From an uncultured Eubacteriales bacterium (GTDB taxonomy: Bacteria; Bacillota; Clostridia; Lachnospirales; Lachnospiraceae), in contig CASEML010000019.1 of NCBI GenBank assembly GCA_949289145.1, positions 44,110 through 108,109 of the forward strand: a stretch of DNA of 64,000 nt, read 5' to 3'. A model generated the notes under the pieces. That model made no database searches, was not told the DNA's origin, and was given only the letters and a program-made list of their open reading frames with translations. Positions 45,997-54,518 of this stretch are shown in pieces. Position 1 is the stretch's first letter. Every line of letters starts with the position of its first letter. The translations under genes and the position numbers were made by a program.

Positions 45997-48111
45997 ATGA
46001 ATATCAGTAATTTTAGTGAGTACGAAAAGAAGCAGATATATATTACTACCATGCGTCCGGTACTAAATAAACGTGCATTGTTTAGTGATGCCACAGCAGG
46101 TTATCTGCAGCCTATGGAACCTGATGTGGGAGATGAAGTTACGGTATACTTTAGAGCCGCAAGAGATAATGTAGACGAGGTAATCATTATCACAGATGCA
46201 GGCAACTATAAGATGGAGAAATTTAAGTCAGAGGGTGCCTTTGACTATTATAGAGGAAAATTCCAAGTGGGAGAAAAAACCGTACGGTATTATTTTGATG
46301 TGCACTCTGGTAATTTAAACTGTTATTTTAATAAATTAGGTGTCACAAAACATATCGAACCATATTATGCGTTTTCCATTTATCCGGGATTTCACACACC
46401 GGATTGGGCAAAGGGGGCGGTGATTTATCAGATTTTTGTGGATCGTTTCTATAATGGTGACAAAACAAATGATGTGGTAGACGGAGAGTACAATTATATT
46501 GGAGATAACGTAGTGCAGGTAAAGGATTGGTATCAGTATCCTTCCAACATGGATGTGCGTTCCTTCTACGGAGGTGATCTGCAGGGGGTATGGGATAAAC
46601 TTGACTATCTGCAGAATTTGGGCGTGGAAGTAATATATTTTAATCCATTATTTGTATCGCCATCTAACCATAAATATGACAGTCAGGATTATGATTACAT
46701 TGATCCTCACTATGGAAAGATTGTCAATGATGGGGGTGACCCACTGCCGGAGGGTGAGTACGATAATTCCAAGGCAACCAAGTATATTAAACGCGTGACT
46801 GACAAAGCCAACTTAGAAGCCAGCAATCAGTTTTTTGCCGAATTGGTGGAGGAGATTCACAAAAGAGGTATGAAAGTGATTCTGGATGGTGTATTTAATC
46901 ATTGTGGTTCTTTCAATAAATGGATGGATAAAGAGAGAATTTATGAGAGGCAGGAAGGCTATGAAAAAGGTGCTTATGTGGATAAAGATAGCCCCTATAA
47001 CAGCTTTTTCAGTTTCCATGAGGACAAATGGCCGTACAACCATACTTATGACGGTTGGTGGGGGCACGATACATTGCCCAAATTAAATTATGAAGGCTCT
47101 GAAAAATTATACGAATATATTCTAAATATTGCAAAAAAATGGGTATCTCCGCCTTACAATGTAGATGGATGGCGCCTTGATGTGGCGGCGGATTTAGGTC
47201 ACAGCGGTGAGTTTAACCATAAATTCTGGAAGGATTTCAGAAAAGCAGTGAAAAGCGCAAATCCTAACGCCATTATTCTTGCAGAGCATTATGGGAATCC
47301 AAATGAGTGGCTGCAGGGAGATGAGTGGGATACAGTTATGAACTATGATGCATTTATGGAACCACTTACTTGGTTTTTTACCGGTATGGAAAAGCATAGC
47401 GATTCCAGAAATGAGGGGCTCTACGGAAATGCAGACTCCTTTATTGGAGCCATGAAGCATCATATGGCAAGCTTTGCAACCCCTTCCTTACAGGTGGCTA
47501 TGAACGAATTATCCAACCATGATCACTCCAGGTTTTTAACCAGAACGAACCATAAAGTGGGGCGTATCAATACCTTAGGACCGGAAGCAGCCAATGAAGG
47601 CATCAATAAGGCAGTATTCCGCGAAGCAGTTATTATGCAGATGACATGGCCTGGGGCACCGACTCTTTACTATGGGGATGAGGCAGGTTTATGTGGATTT
47701 ACAGATCCGGATAACCGAAGAACTTACCCTTGGGGCAGAGAAGACCATGAGTTGATAGATTTCCACAGAGAAGCAATTCGTATGCATAAGAGAAATACGT
47801 GTTTAAAATATGGATCTTTAAAATTCTTAGGAGCAGATTATCAATATATTGCCTACGGCAGATTCGATAATGAACAGCAAATTGCCATTGCTTTTAATAA
47901 TCTGGATAGCTCAAAACATGTGGAACTTCCGGTTTGGGAGCTGGGAGTGCCAATGGAATGTAGTATGGAGCGGATTATGTTCAGTACAGAATCTTATTAC
48001 TCTATCGGCAGAGTGGATTATCCGGTACACAACGGTTTAGTATCTGTGGAACTGCCGGCTTTCTCTGGTATTGTGCTGCGGCATAGGAATAAAGATGATG
48101 TGATAGAGTAA
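45997..48111 (+). CDS. Cytoplasmic GH13 alpha-glucan hydrolase (neopullulanase/cyclomaltodextrinase-like)
   Basis: 704 residues, no signal peptide. An N-terminal beta domain (about 15-125) like those of CBM34/neopullulanases, then a GH13 barrel: 'VDGWRLDVAAD' (nucleophile D395), 'IILAEHYG' (acid E430), 'NELSNHDHSRF' (D509), and a C-terminal beta domain. It should cleave imported maltodextrins, cyclodextrins or pullulan-type oligosaccharides. ATG 45997 follows GAAAGGGAG; an upstream ATG lacks this. It complements the secreted amylase at 58817 and phosphoglucomutase at 32515. Confidence 0.85.
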   Translation: MNISNFSEYEKKQIYITTMRPVLNKRALFSDATAGYLQPMEPDVGDEVTVYFRAARDNVDEVIIITDAGNYKMEKFKSEGAFDYYRGKFQVGEKTVRYYFDVHSGNLNCYFNKLGVTKHIEPYYAFSIYPGFHTPDWAKGAVIYQIFVDRFYNGDKTNDVVDGEYNYIGDNVVQVKDWYQYPSNMDVRSFYGGDLQGVWDKLDYLQNLGVEVIYFNPLFVSPSNHKYDSQDYDYIDPHYGKIVNDGGDPLPEGEYDNSKATKYIKRVTDKANLEASNQFFAELVEEIHKRGMKVILDGVFNHCGSFNKWMDKERIYERQEGYEKGAYVDKDSPYNSFFSFHEDKWPYNHTYDGWWGHDTLPKLNYEGSEKLYEYILNIAKKWVSPPYNVDGWRLDVAADLGHSGEFNHKFWKDFRKAVKSANPNAIILAEHYGNPNEWLQGDEWDTVMNYDAFMEPLTWFFTGMEKHSDSRNEGLYGNADSFIGAMKHHMASFATPSLQVAMNELSNHDHSRFLTRTNHKVGRINTLGPEAANEGINKAVFREAVIMQMTWPGAPTLYYGDEAGLCGFTDPDNRRTYPWGREDHELIDFHREAIRMHKRNTCLKYGSLKFLGADYQYIAYGRFDNEQQIAIAFNNLDSSKHVELPVWELGVPMECSMERIMFSTESYYSIGRVDYPVHNGLVSVELPAFSGIVLRHRNKDDVIE

Positions 48112-48212
48112 AGTGACATAGGGCTTGAGAGGAAATTAGTTGTTTACTTCATAAGTGGGATATGTTAATATAGATTTTGTGAAATGTAAAATTTATAGGG
48201 AGGATTAATAAA

Positions 48213-49490
48213 ATGAAAGAAAAATTTCAGAAAATAACGAAATATCTGTTTGGGTTGGCTTTTGTTGCCTTTGTCATGGCAGTTAGTTTAAATATGACAG
48301 CTTTTGCCGCCAATCAAAAAGTAACGAATCTGAAGCAAATTGACGCTGGTAAAAATAGTATGGTGATTTCATGGGAAGCTCCATTAGGTGTAAACAAATT
48401 TACTGTATATATTTCTGAGTATAAAGATTTCCGGGAAAATGCAACTATTACGGAGACTTCTTATTCTACCACCGATTATATCTATAATTTAAATTCAAAT
48501 CATACTTATTATGTGAAGGTAATTCCCGTATCTAATTCTAGTACACAGTATGATTTCAGTGATACAATAGCCTGTGTTACGGCACCGGAATCAGTTAGTG
48601 GAGTAACTCATGTGAAATCGACAACTTCCTCCGTATCTGTTTCCTGGAATGCTCCAATCTCAGGAACACAGTATTACAAAATTTATTATAAGCCAACCGG
48701 TACCTTCCTACAGGAAGTATTTGCCGGTACTACCACAAACAGAACCTATACCGTACAAGGTTTAAAGGATGACACAGATTACTCCGTCTATGTTTATCCC
48801 GTAAGAAAATCAGAAAGTGGATTTGAGGCAGTAGGATATAGTAGCTACATTTCTTTTATTCCTACAACTGCAAAAGCAAGTAAATTATCACAGATAAAAT
48901 TATCCAGATGGGATGCTGGCTCCGCTTCTGCAGGGGTTTCGTTTCAAAATGACACTAAGAATCAGTCTGGTATAGAGATTGAAATCAGCAGTCTTTCAGG
49001 AAAAAAGATTAGAAGTATAAAAGCAGGCCGATATGCATCTAATATTACTTTTTCCTTAAGCAAAATTAAAAATAAAGGATTTAAATACCGTTTAAGATCT
49101 TATGTGACAGCGGCTAACAAGAATTGGTATGGTCCATACACAAGTCAAAAGGTTGCTGTGGCACAGCCAAAAGTAACTGCTAAGAAGAAAAGTAATACTT
49201 CGCTAAAGCTTACATGGAAAAAGATTTCAGGTGCCAAAAGTTACAGCGTTTATGTGGCGAAAGAAAAGAATGACAAGTTTAAAAAAGTTGCTACTGTAAA
49301 ATCCAGAAGCTATATTTTGAAAAAAACAAAACCCTATAAGGATTATTATATTTATGTAAAAGCAAATGGGGTGAAATCTGGAAAGAAGAGTTATTCTTCC
49401 ACAAGCCCGGTAAATCAGCTGGTTGATAATGTTTATTACTATAAATATTCAAAGAGTGTCACTAACTATTATACAACCGTTCAGAAGTAG
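48213..49490 (+). CDS. Secreted multi-Fn3 protein
   Basis: 425 residues. Signal peptide 1-32 ('FAFVMAVSLNMTAFAA' type; cleavage at AFA/AN). Four fibronectin-III-like domains at about 34-125, 127-215, 222-313 and 317-400, with repeated 'SVSVSWNAP', 'TYYVKVIPVS' and 'SLKLTWKKISGAKSY' patterns. No enzyme domain, no LPXTG. The last domains are very Lys-rich, like the Fn3 ends of the phosphoesterase at 5634 and the LRR protein at 62100. Function is probably adhesion or scaffolding at the cell surface (inference). GGGAGG precedes the ATG; a MITE-like element lies 20 bp downstream. Confidence 0.75.
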   Translation: MKEKFQKITKYLFGLAFVAFVMAVSLNMTAFAANQKVTNLKQIDAGKNSMVISWEAPLGVNKFTVYISEYKDFRENATITETSYSTTDYIYNLNSNHTYYVKVIPVSNSSTQYDFSDTIACVTAPESVSGVTHVKSTTSSVSVSWNAPISGTQYYKIYYKPTGTFLQEVFAGTTTNRTYTVQGLKDDTDYSVYVYPVRKSESGFEAVGYSSYISFIPTTAKASKLSQIKLSRWDAGSASAGVSFQNDTKNQSGIEIEISSLSGKKIRSIKAGRYASNITFSLSKIKNKGFKYRLRSYVTAANKNWYGPYTSQKVAVAQPKVTAKKKSNTSLKLTWKKISGAKSYSVYVAKEKNDKFKKVATVKSRSYILKKTKPYKDYYIYVKANGVKSGKKSYSSTSPVNQLVDNVYYYKYSKSVTNYYTTVQK

Positions 49491-49511
49491 TACAGGTAGT
49501 AATAATAATTT

Positions 49512-49674
49512 GTAACAGTTCAGCCAACGCCATTCGCAAAATCGCACTACGTGCTTTTCGCTGCTTCGCAGCTGCTTTTGCTCATATACAGGCGTTCCGC
49601 TCATGATATGTCATACAAATGCATTTTATGCTAGCATAATGCATTTGTATGACATATCAAGGCTGAACTGTTAC
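49512..49674. mobile_element. MITE-like palindromic element, copy A (163 bp)
   Basis: Perfect 14-bp terminal inverted repeats GTAACAGTTCAGCC / GGCTGAACTGTTAC, flanked by an 8-bp direct repeat AATAATTT (49504-49511 and 49675-49682). Inside are a near-perfect 56-bp palindrome (49604-49659) centred on ATGCTAGCAT and an extra structured segment (49526-49603, arms AACGCC/GGCGTT with two small hairpins). No reading frame for a transposase. Copy B is at 56059. Confidence 0.75.
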
Positions 49675-49703
49675 AATAATTTTTGAAAATGCATCAAAAA
49701 TGA

Positions 49704-49732
49704 TTGCAATTTATATTATCTTATGTTAAAAT
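49704..49732 (+). promoter_or_regulatory. Promoter of the tRNA-Tyr/tRNA-Leu unit
   Basis: TTGCAA, a 17-bp spacer, then TAAAAT. A hairpin AGGGTTAAC/GTTAACCCT follows at 49745-49765, between promoter and tRNA-Tyr. Confidence 0.6.
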
Positions 49733-49768
49733 AATATATTGTCAGGGTTAACTTTGGTTAACCCTTAT

Positions 49769-49850
49769 GGATGGATTCCCGAGTGGCCAAAGGGGACAGA
49801 CTGTAAATCTGCTGCAAATTGCTTCGGTGGTTCGAATCCACCTCCATCCA
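49769..49850 (+). tRNA. tRNA-Tyr (GTA)
   Basis: Acceptor arms GGATGGA and TCCATCC with discriminator A; anticodon loop ACTGTAAATC gives GTA; a long class II variable arm; T-loop GGTTCGAATCC. CCA is not encoded. Confidence 0.95.
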
Positions 49851-49870
49851 TTCGGCACATACAGAACAAC

Positions 49871-49987
49871 ATACGGTCTTAAGTGCTCATAGCTATACAA
49901 ACAACTAAGCTCGAAAAAACCTTGCTAAGTAGTTTGTATGCATCGCACGTAAATGACCAAAATACGGTCATTAAGTGCTCATAGCTA
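49871..49987 (+). repeat. Direct repeat pair between the two tRNA genes
   Basis: ATACGGTC followed by TTAAGTGCTCATAGCTA occurs at 49871-49895 and, with one extra A, at 49962-49987. Between them is an inverted repeat ATACAAACAACT (49895-49906) / AGTAGTTTGTAT (49928-49939). Confidence 0.7.
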
Positions 49988-49988
49988 A

Positions 49989-50075
49989 GCCGGCGTGGCG
50001 GAACTGGCAGACGCACAGGACTTAAAATCCTGCGGGACTTATACTCCCGTACCGGTTCGATTCCGGTCGCCGGCA
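49989..50075 (+). tRNA. tRNA-Leu (TAA)
   Basis: Acceptor arms GCCGGCG and CGCCGGC with discriminator A; anticodon loop ACTTAAAATC gives TAA; long variable arm; T-loop GGTTCGATTCC. CCA is not encoded. Confidence 0.95.
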
Positions 50076-50085
50076 TCAATGAATC

Positions 50086-50122
50086 AAAGGCTCAACTCTT
50101 ACAATATGGAGTTGAGCCTTTT
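50086..50122 (+). terminator. Terminator of the tRNA unit
   Basis: AAAGGCTCAACTC pairs with GAGTTGAGCCTTTT, 10 bp after tRNA-Leu. Confidence 0.85.
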
Positions 50123-50166
50123 GCATTCTATTTATATATTTAGAAAAGAAAGAATTTATTTTATAC

Positions 50167-50195
50167 TTGTACTAAGATAACGAGTATGGTAAAAT
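50167..50195 (+). promoter_or_regulatory. Promoter of structured RNA/leader
   Basis: TTGTAC, a 17-bp spacer, then TAAAAT, directly before the hairpin-rich region. Confidence 0.65.
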
Positions 50196-50201
50196 ATTCA
50201 T

Positions 50202-50583
50202 TGAGAAATCCAAGAACAAATACGGTGTACCACCAGATGAGGCTGCAACCTCATCTGGCAAGGATGGTAGTGGTAGCTACCACACGATACAGAATAAATC
50301 TGCGATACACACATGGTTATTATACTTTATTGCTTCATTTTTTACAATATCCTTTCTGCGGTATTTATGATTTAGCTGTAAGCCTTACGATATATATTTT
50401 TTTTCGAGGTGTTAAGTGTGGATGCATACATACTTTGCACCTCGTTCTTGATTTCTCACCGGAATATCCTTTGTGGCGGTATATACCGTCACGGGGTATT
50501 CTAAGTGAGAAACAGGAGTTGTAGACAAGCTGCGATTGTTTGTGATACCCGTAACAGTGGGGGATCAGGTCGCAGCTTTTTTG
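50202..50583 (+). ncRNA. Candidate structured RNA or cis-regulatory leader (about 380 nt)
   Basis: A chain of stems follows the promoter: CCAGATGAGG/CCTCATCTGG (50233-50258), GTGGTAGCTACCAC (50270-50283), CGAGGTG/CACCTCG (50405-50444), a long nested hairpin TTTCTCAC..GTGAGAAA (50452-50512) with inner arms around CGGTATATACCG, and a terminator AAGCTGCGA/TCGCAGCTTTTTT (50527-50582). The 112-codon frame here starts inside the promoter and has no ribosome site. It lies 60 bp before an ABC exporter operon, so it may be a stand-alone RNA or an attenuating leader. I found no match to RNase P, 6S, tmRNA or T-box signatures. Confidence 0.55.
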
Positions 50584-50642
50584 TGTTTAAGGATTATTTA
50601 ATAATTAACCAAGTAAAGTAGAAGCAGAAAAGGAGGAAGCAT

Positions 50643-53036
50643 ATGTATTTCAAAATTTTAAAGAAAGATCTAAAAAGAAAAAAGTCCATGCATCTGATTC
50701 TGCTGATATTTGTTATCATGGCTGTTACGTTTATATCCAGCAGTTTAAACAACTTATTGATTGTAACCAGTGGAACGGAGTATTTTTTTCAGCAGGCAGG
50801 ACTTGGTGATTACTTGTTTGTAACAATGAGAGCCAGCTATGCTGGAGATGACTCCAATGAAAAAGTAATAGAAAACTTCCTAAAGGAGCAAAAGAGTGTG
50901 GATTCCTATACAGTAGATCCCTGTATGTATTTGGACCAAGCCAATATATCATTTACGGATAACAGAGAGCTCAGTCAGTCTTCTACGATGATTTTTTCCA
51001 GCTATCGGGTAAAACAGCAAAAATTTTTTGATAAGGATAATCAGGAAATAACAAAAGTAGAAGACGGAACCATATATGTTCCAAGTATGTTTATGAAGAA
51101 AAACCAAGTTGCGGTAGGGGAGAAGCTTGTCATTTCCACCGAAGCAGGATACGAAAAAGAATTCCAAGTGGCAGGAAGCTTTAAAGATGCATTTTTGGGC
51201 AGCGAAATGATGGGAACAGATAGATACCTGCTGAGTCAGAAGGACTTTGATGAGCTGATGAAAGACAGCGGACTTCCCTTTGGTAATTTCTATTCTGTAA
51301 AGACCAATGATTTAGAAACCTTTGAGGAGGCATATAATAACGAAAGCTTTCAGGTTATTTTTGGAGGAAGCCAGTCATTTATAAAAACTACTTACATTAT
51401 GGATATGGTAATTGCCGCAGTGTTGATGGTAGTCAGTCTGTGCCTGATTCTGATTTCGGTGGTAATGCTGCGTTTTATCATTGTATTTACAGTAAACCAA
51501 GACTATAAAGAAATTGGAATTATGAAATCCATCGGAATAGAAAATACATCCATCCGGAAGCTTTATGCGGTAAAATGTTTCGCTATAGTAGCAGTGGGAG
51601 CAGTGTTAGGATTTATTGCGGGACTTCCCTTTGGCAGGATGTTGTTAGAGCAGGTAACAGAGAAGATTATTACAAAGGAAGGTAACAGTGGAATTTTCCT
51701 TCAACTGGCAGCCAGCATTCTAGTGGCATTGGTAATTACCGGATTTGCTTACCATAGCACAGGGAAAATAAAAAAGATGTCCCCCATGGATGCCATACGA
51801 AGCGGAAACAACGGAGAAAGATTCCAAAAGAAAGGTCTGTTGAAATTAAATAAATTCAAAGGGAAAGCCACAACATTTATGGCATGTAATGATGTATTAT
51901 GCGACTTTAAAAAATATGTGGCATTGCTGCTAACCAGTATTGCAGGAATCTGGCTGCTGATTATGCCCATTAATACCACAAATACTCTGCAGTCAGAAAA
52001 AATTCTTTCTATGTTTGCAGTTTTAGAATGTGACTATTTTATCTCGGATAATGGGGCAGTGACAAAACTGATTACTGCGGGTAAAAAGGAAAGGTTTTAT
52101 GAGTATCTGACGGAGTTAAAAACTAATTTAAATCAAAATGATATCCCGGTGGAAAAAGTATTTATGGAAGTTATGTTCAGATACCGTGTGAGAAAAGATG
52201 ATAAGTCCTATTTGTCCCTGGCAGTGCAGGGCGTAAATACATCTGCCCGGGAATATGTCTACGATAAAGGGGATGCACCTAAGTATGAGAACGAAGTGGC
52301 TTTGGCTTATACAACTGCAGAAACAATAGGAGCAGATGTGGGAGATACGGTATATATCACCATGAATCAGGCAGAAAGGCCCTTTGTGGTGTCTGCGCTT
52401 TATCAGTCTCTGAACAATTTGGGGGAGGGAATACGTTTTCATGAAGAGACAAACATGGATTATCAGGCGGCAGGCGGTGCTTTTGCTGCTCAAGTTCTTT
52501 TAAAAGACAATACAGATAAAGAACTGGTACAGGAATACATGGATAAAACAAAGGAATTATATCCGGAAAGCGATGTGAAGACCGTACAGCAATTTCTTGA
52601 TGATATGCTGGGCGGAATTTCCGAAAGGCTGTCCTCACTAAAGTTAATGATTTTAGTTTTAGTAGTATTGATTAATGTTATGGTAGTGGTACTGATGCAG
52701 AAAATGTTCCTAATCCGCGAACGGGGAGAAATGGGAATGATGAAAGCAATGGGATTCTCAGACAGCGCCATAATAGGATGGCAGACAAAAAGGATTCTGC
52801 TGGTACTTCTTACCGGTACGTTCATCGGAACGGTAACAGGAACTCCCTTTTCCAGAATTACTTCCGGGCAGGTATTTAAAATTATGGGGGCAAAGAAAAT
52901 AGAATTTGTTGTAAATCCCTTGGAGGTTTATGTAGTCTATCCTTTGACCGTATTGGTCATTACCGTCATTGCCTGTGTGCTTACCATGAGAAAAGTAAAG
53001 AAAATTTCGGTGCAGGAAATTAATAATATAGAATAA
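50643..53036 (+). CDS. FtsX/MacB-type ABC transporter permease
   Basis: 797 residues. One N-terminal helix, an extracytoplasmic domain (about 45-250), three helices of a first FtsX domain (about 260-385, 'DYKEIGIMKSIGIENTSIRKLY'), a helix near 435, a second extracytoplasmic domain (about 460-660) and a second FtsX domain (about 670-790, 'RGEMGMMKAMGFSDSAIIGW'). This is the duplicated FtsX form of exporter or mechanotransmission permeases. AAGGAGG precedes the ATG. It is followed by its ATPase and a two-component system, the usual setting of antimicrobial-peptide or lipid-II-antibiotic response modules; the inducer is unknown. Confidence 0.88.
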   Translation: MYFKILKKDLKRKKSMHLILLIFVIMAVTFISSSLNNLLIVTSGTEYFFQQAGLGDYLFVTMRASYAGDDSNEKVIENFLKEQKSVDSYTVDPCMYLDQANISFTDNRELSQSSTMIFSSYRVKQQKFFDKDNQEITKVEDGTIYVPSMFMKKNQVAVGEKLVISTEAGYEKEFQVAGSFKDAFLGSEMMGTDRYLLSQKDFDELMKDSGLPFGNFYSVKTNDLETFEEAYNNESFQVIFGGSQSFIKTTYIMDMVIAAVLMVVSLCLILISVVMLRFIIVFTVNQDYKEIGIMKSIGIENTSIRKLYAVKCFAIVAVGAVLGFIAGLPFGRMLLEQVTEKIITKEGNSGIFLQLAASILVALVITGFAYHSTGKIKKMSPMDAIRSGNNGERFQKKGLLKLNKFKGKATTFMACNDVLCDFKKYVALLLTSIAGIWLLIMPINTTNTLQSEKILSMFAVLECDYFISDNGAVTKLITAGKKERFYEYLTELKTNLNQNDIPVEKVFMEVMFRYRVRKDDKSYLSLAVQGVNTSAREYVYDKGDAPKYENEVALAYTTAETIGADVGDTVYITMNQAERPFVVSALYQSLNNLGEGIRFHEETNMDYQAAGGAFAAQVLLKDNTDKELVQEYMDKTKELYPESDVKTVQQFLDDMLGGISERLSSLKLMILVLVVLINVMVVVLMQKMFLIRERGEMGMMKAMGFSDSAIIGWQTKRILLVLLTGTFIGTVTGTPFSRITSGQVFKIMGAKKIEFVVNPLEVYVVYPLTVLVITVIACVLTMRKVKKISVQEINNIE

Positions 53037-53052
53037 TATGGAGGATATGAAA

Positions 53053-53820
53053 ATGGCAGAAGCATTAAAAGTAAAAGATTTGTGTAAAACATATGTAATT
53101 AATAAAAGACAAAACAACGTGTTGAAAAATGTTAATTTTTCTATTAAAGAGGGGGAAATGGTGGCAGTTATGGGACCCTCCGGTTCCGGGAAATCTACTC
53201 TGCTTTATAATGTATCCGGTATGGACAAACCCACTGCCGGTGAGATAGAATTAAAAGGGAAAAAAATTACGGAACTGACAGAAAAGGAACTGGCTTATGT
53301 GCGTTTAAATCAAATGGGATTTATTTTCCAGCAGATGCATATGCTAAAGAATCTGACCGTCATGGATAATATTTTGCTGCCGGCATATCAGACGAAAGAT
53401 GGAGGCAGAACCAGAAAAGAAATCAACGATGATTGTAAACAGCTGATGCACAAGCTTTCTATCAGCGATATTGCAGATAATGACATTACAGAGGTATCAG
53501 GCGGGCAGCTGCAAAGGGCATGTATCTGCAGAAGTATGATAAACCATCCTGACATTATTTTTGCAGATGAACCCACAGGAGCCTTGAACCGCAGTGCTTC
53601 TGAGGATGTAATGAATGAGTTGATCAAACTAAATGCAGAGGGCACCACGATGATGCTGGTAACTCATGATATGAAAGTAGCGGCAAAATGTACCAGAGTG
53701 CTTTATATTGAAGATGGAAACATCAGAGGAGAGCTTTCTTTGGGCAGAGGAGAAGAAACAGGCACCATGAAAGACAGAGAACGAAAAGTAAATCATTGGT
53801 TAACGGATATGGGCTGGTAA
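53053..53820 (+). CDS. ABC transporter ATPase (LolD/MacB type)
   Basis: 255 residues. Walker A 'GPSGSGKST', Q-loop 'FIFQQMHML', signature 'VSGGQLQRA', Walker B 'IIFADEPTGALN', H-loop 'LVTHD'. The N-terminal core is normal for the MacB/LolD/BceA group; a polar tail of about 30 residues follows. ATG 53053 is chosen because TGGAGGA lies 8 bp upstream; the ATG at 53047 is too close to it. It powers the preceding permease. The response regulator gene starts 18 bp after the stop. Confidence 0.9.
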   Translation: MAEALKVKDLCKTYVINKRQNNVLKNVNFSIKEGEMVAVMGPSGSGKSTLLYNVSGMDKPTAGEIELKGKKITELTEKELAYVRLNQMGFIFQQMHMLKNLTVMDNILLPAYQTKDGGRTRKEINDDCKQLMHKLSISDIADNDITEVSGGQLQRACICRSMINHPDIIFADEPTGALNRSASEDVMNELIKLNAEGTTMMLVTHDMKVAAKCTRVLYIEDGNIRGELSLGRGEETGTMKDRERKVNHWLTDMGW

Positions 53821-53838
53821 CCATAGAAAGGAATCGGT

Positions 53839-54501
53839 ATGGCAGACATTATTGTGGTGGAAGATAATCAAGAAATCGGCGGGCTTTTAGCTGATTTCCT
53901 TCAGGCAGAAGGGTATGATATTTATTTGGCAATTACCGGAGAGGAAGCATTGGAGATTTACGAAGCGGAGGGGGCAAAGCTGATGATTCTGGATATTATG
54001 CTTCCCGGCATGGACGGATTTGCAGTGTGCCGTAAGATCAGAGAACATGGTAATATGCCTATTATCATTGTCAGTGCTAAAGATGGGAAAGAGGATAAAT
54101 TAAATGGTCTGTTTCTTGGGGCGGATGATTACATAGAAAAGCCTTACGATATTGACATTTTACTTGCGAAAGTGAAAGGGATTTTTGCAAGGAGATATTC
54201 TTCCGATGAAATCATAGAAGGCAATATTAGGTTAGATAAAGCAGGGCGTCACTTGTATGTGGACGAACAGGAAGTTTCTGTTACAGTAAAAGAGTTTGAC
54301 CTTTTGATGTATCTGATGGAGAATAAAGGAAAAGCCATGAAAAAAGAAGAACTGTTTTATAAAGTCTGGGGATTTGAAAGTGACAGTGAACTTCAGACGT
54401 TGACAGTCCATATAAAATGGCTTCGGGAAAAGCTGGAAAAGGATCCTAAAAATCCTCAACATATTTTGACGGTCTGGGGGATAGGATATCGATTTGAGTA
54501 G
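53839..54501 (+). CDS. OmpR-family response regulator
   Basis: 220 residues. Receiver domain (1-115) with the acidic pair in 'VVEDNQ', phosphoacceptor D in 'LMILDIMLPGMDG' near 51, conserved S/T ('IIVSAKDG') and K ('YIEKPYD'). C-terminal winged helix (about 125-220, 'VTVKEFDLLMYLMENKGK' and 'VWGIGYRFE'). Likely activates the upstream ABC operon after phosphorylation by the kinase next door. GAAAGGAATCGGT precedes the ATG. Confidence 0.92.
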   Translation: MADIIVVEDNQEIGGLLADFLQAEGYDIYLAITGEEALEIYEAEGAKLMILDIMLPGMDGFAVCRKIREHGNMPIIIVSAKDGKEDKLNGLFLGADDYIEKPYDIDILLAKVKGIFARRYSSDEIIEGNIRLDKAGRHLYVDEQEVSVTVKEFDLLMYLMENKGKAMKKEELFYKVWGFESDSELQTLTVHIKWLREKLEKDPKNPQHILTVWGIGYRFE

Positions 54502-54518
54502 ATGGTATAGGTAACATT

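Noticed and set aside
50086-50122. Third MITE copy, because GGCTCAACTCTTAC resembles the right end of copy B
   Set aside because: It is fully explained as the left arm and loop of a perfect tRNA terminator; no other part of the element is present.
50186-50524. 112-codon frame in the structured RNA region
   Set aside because: The ATG lies in the promoter, there is no ribosome site, and the codons follow the hairpin arms.
50202-50583. Known housekeeping RNA (RNase P, 6S, tmRNA, SRP, ROOL/GOLLD)
   Set aside because: None of the conserved sequence blocks I know for these RNAs are present; length is too short for ROOL/GOLLD.
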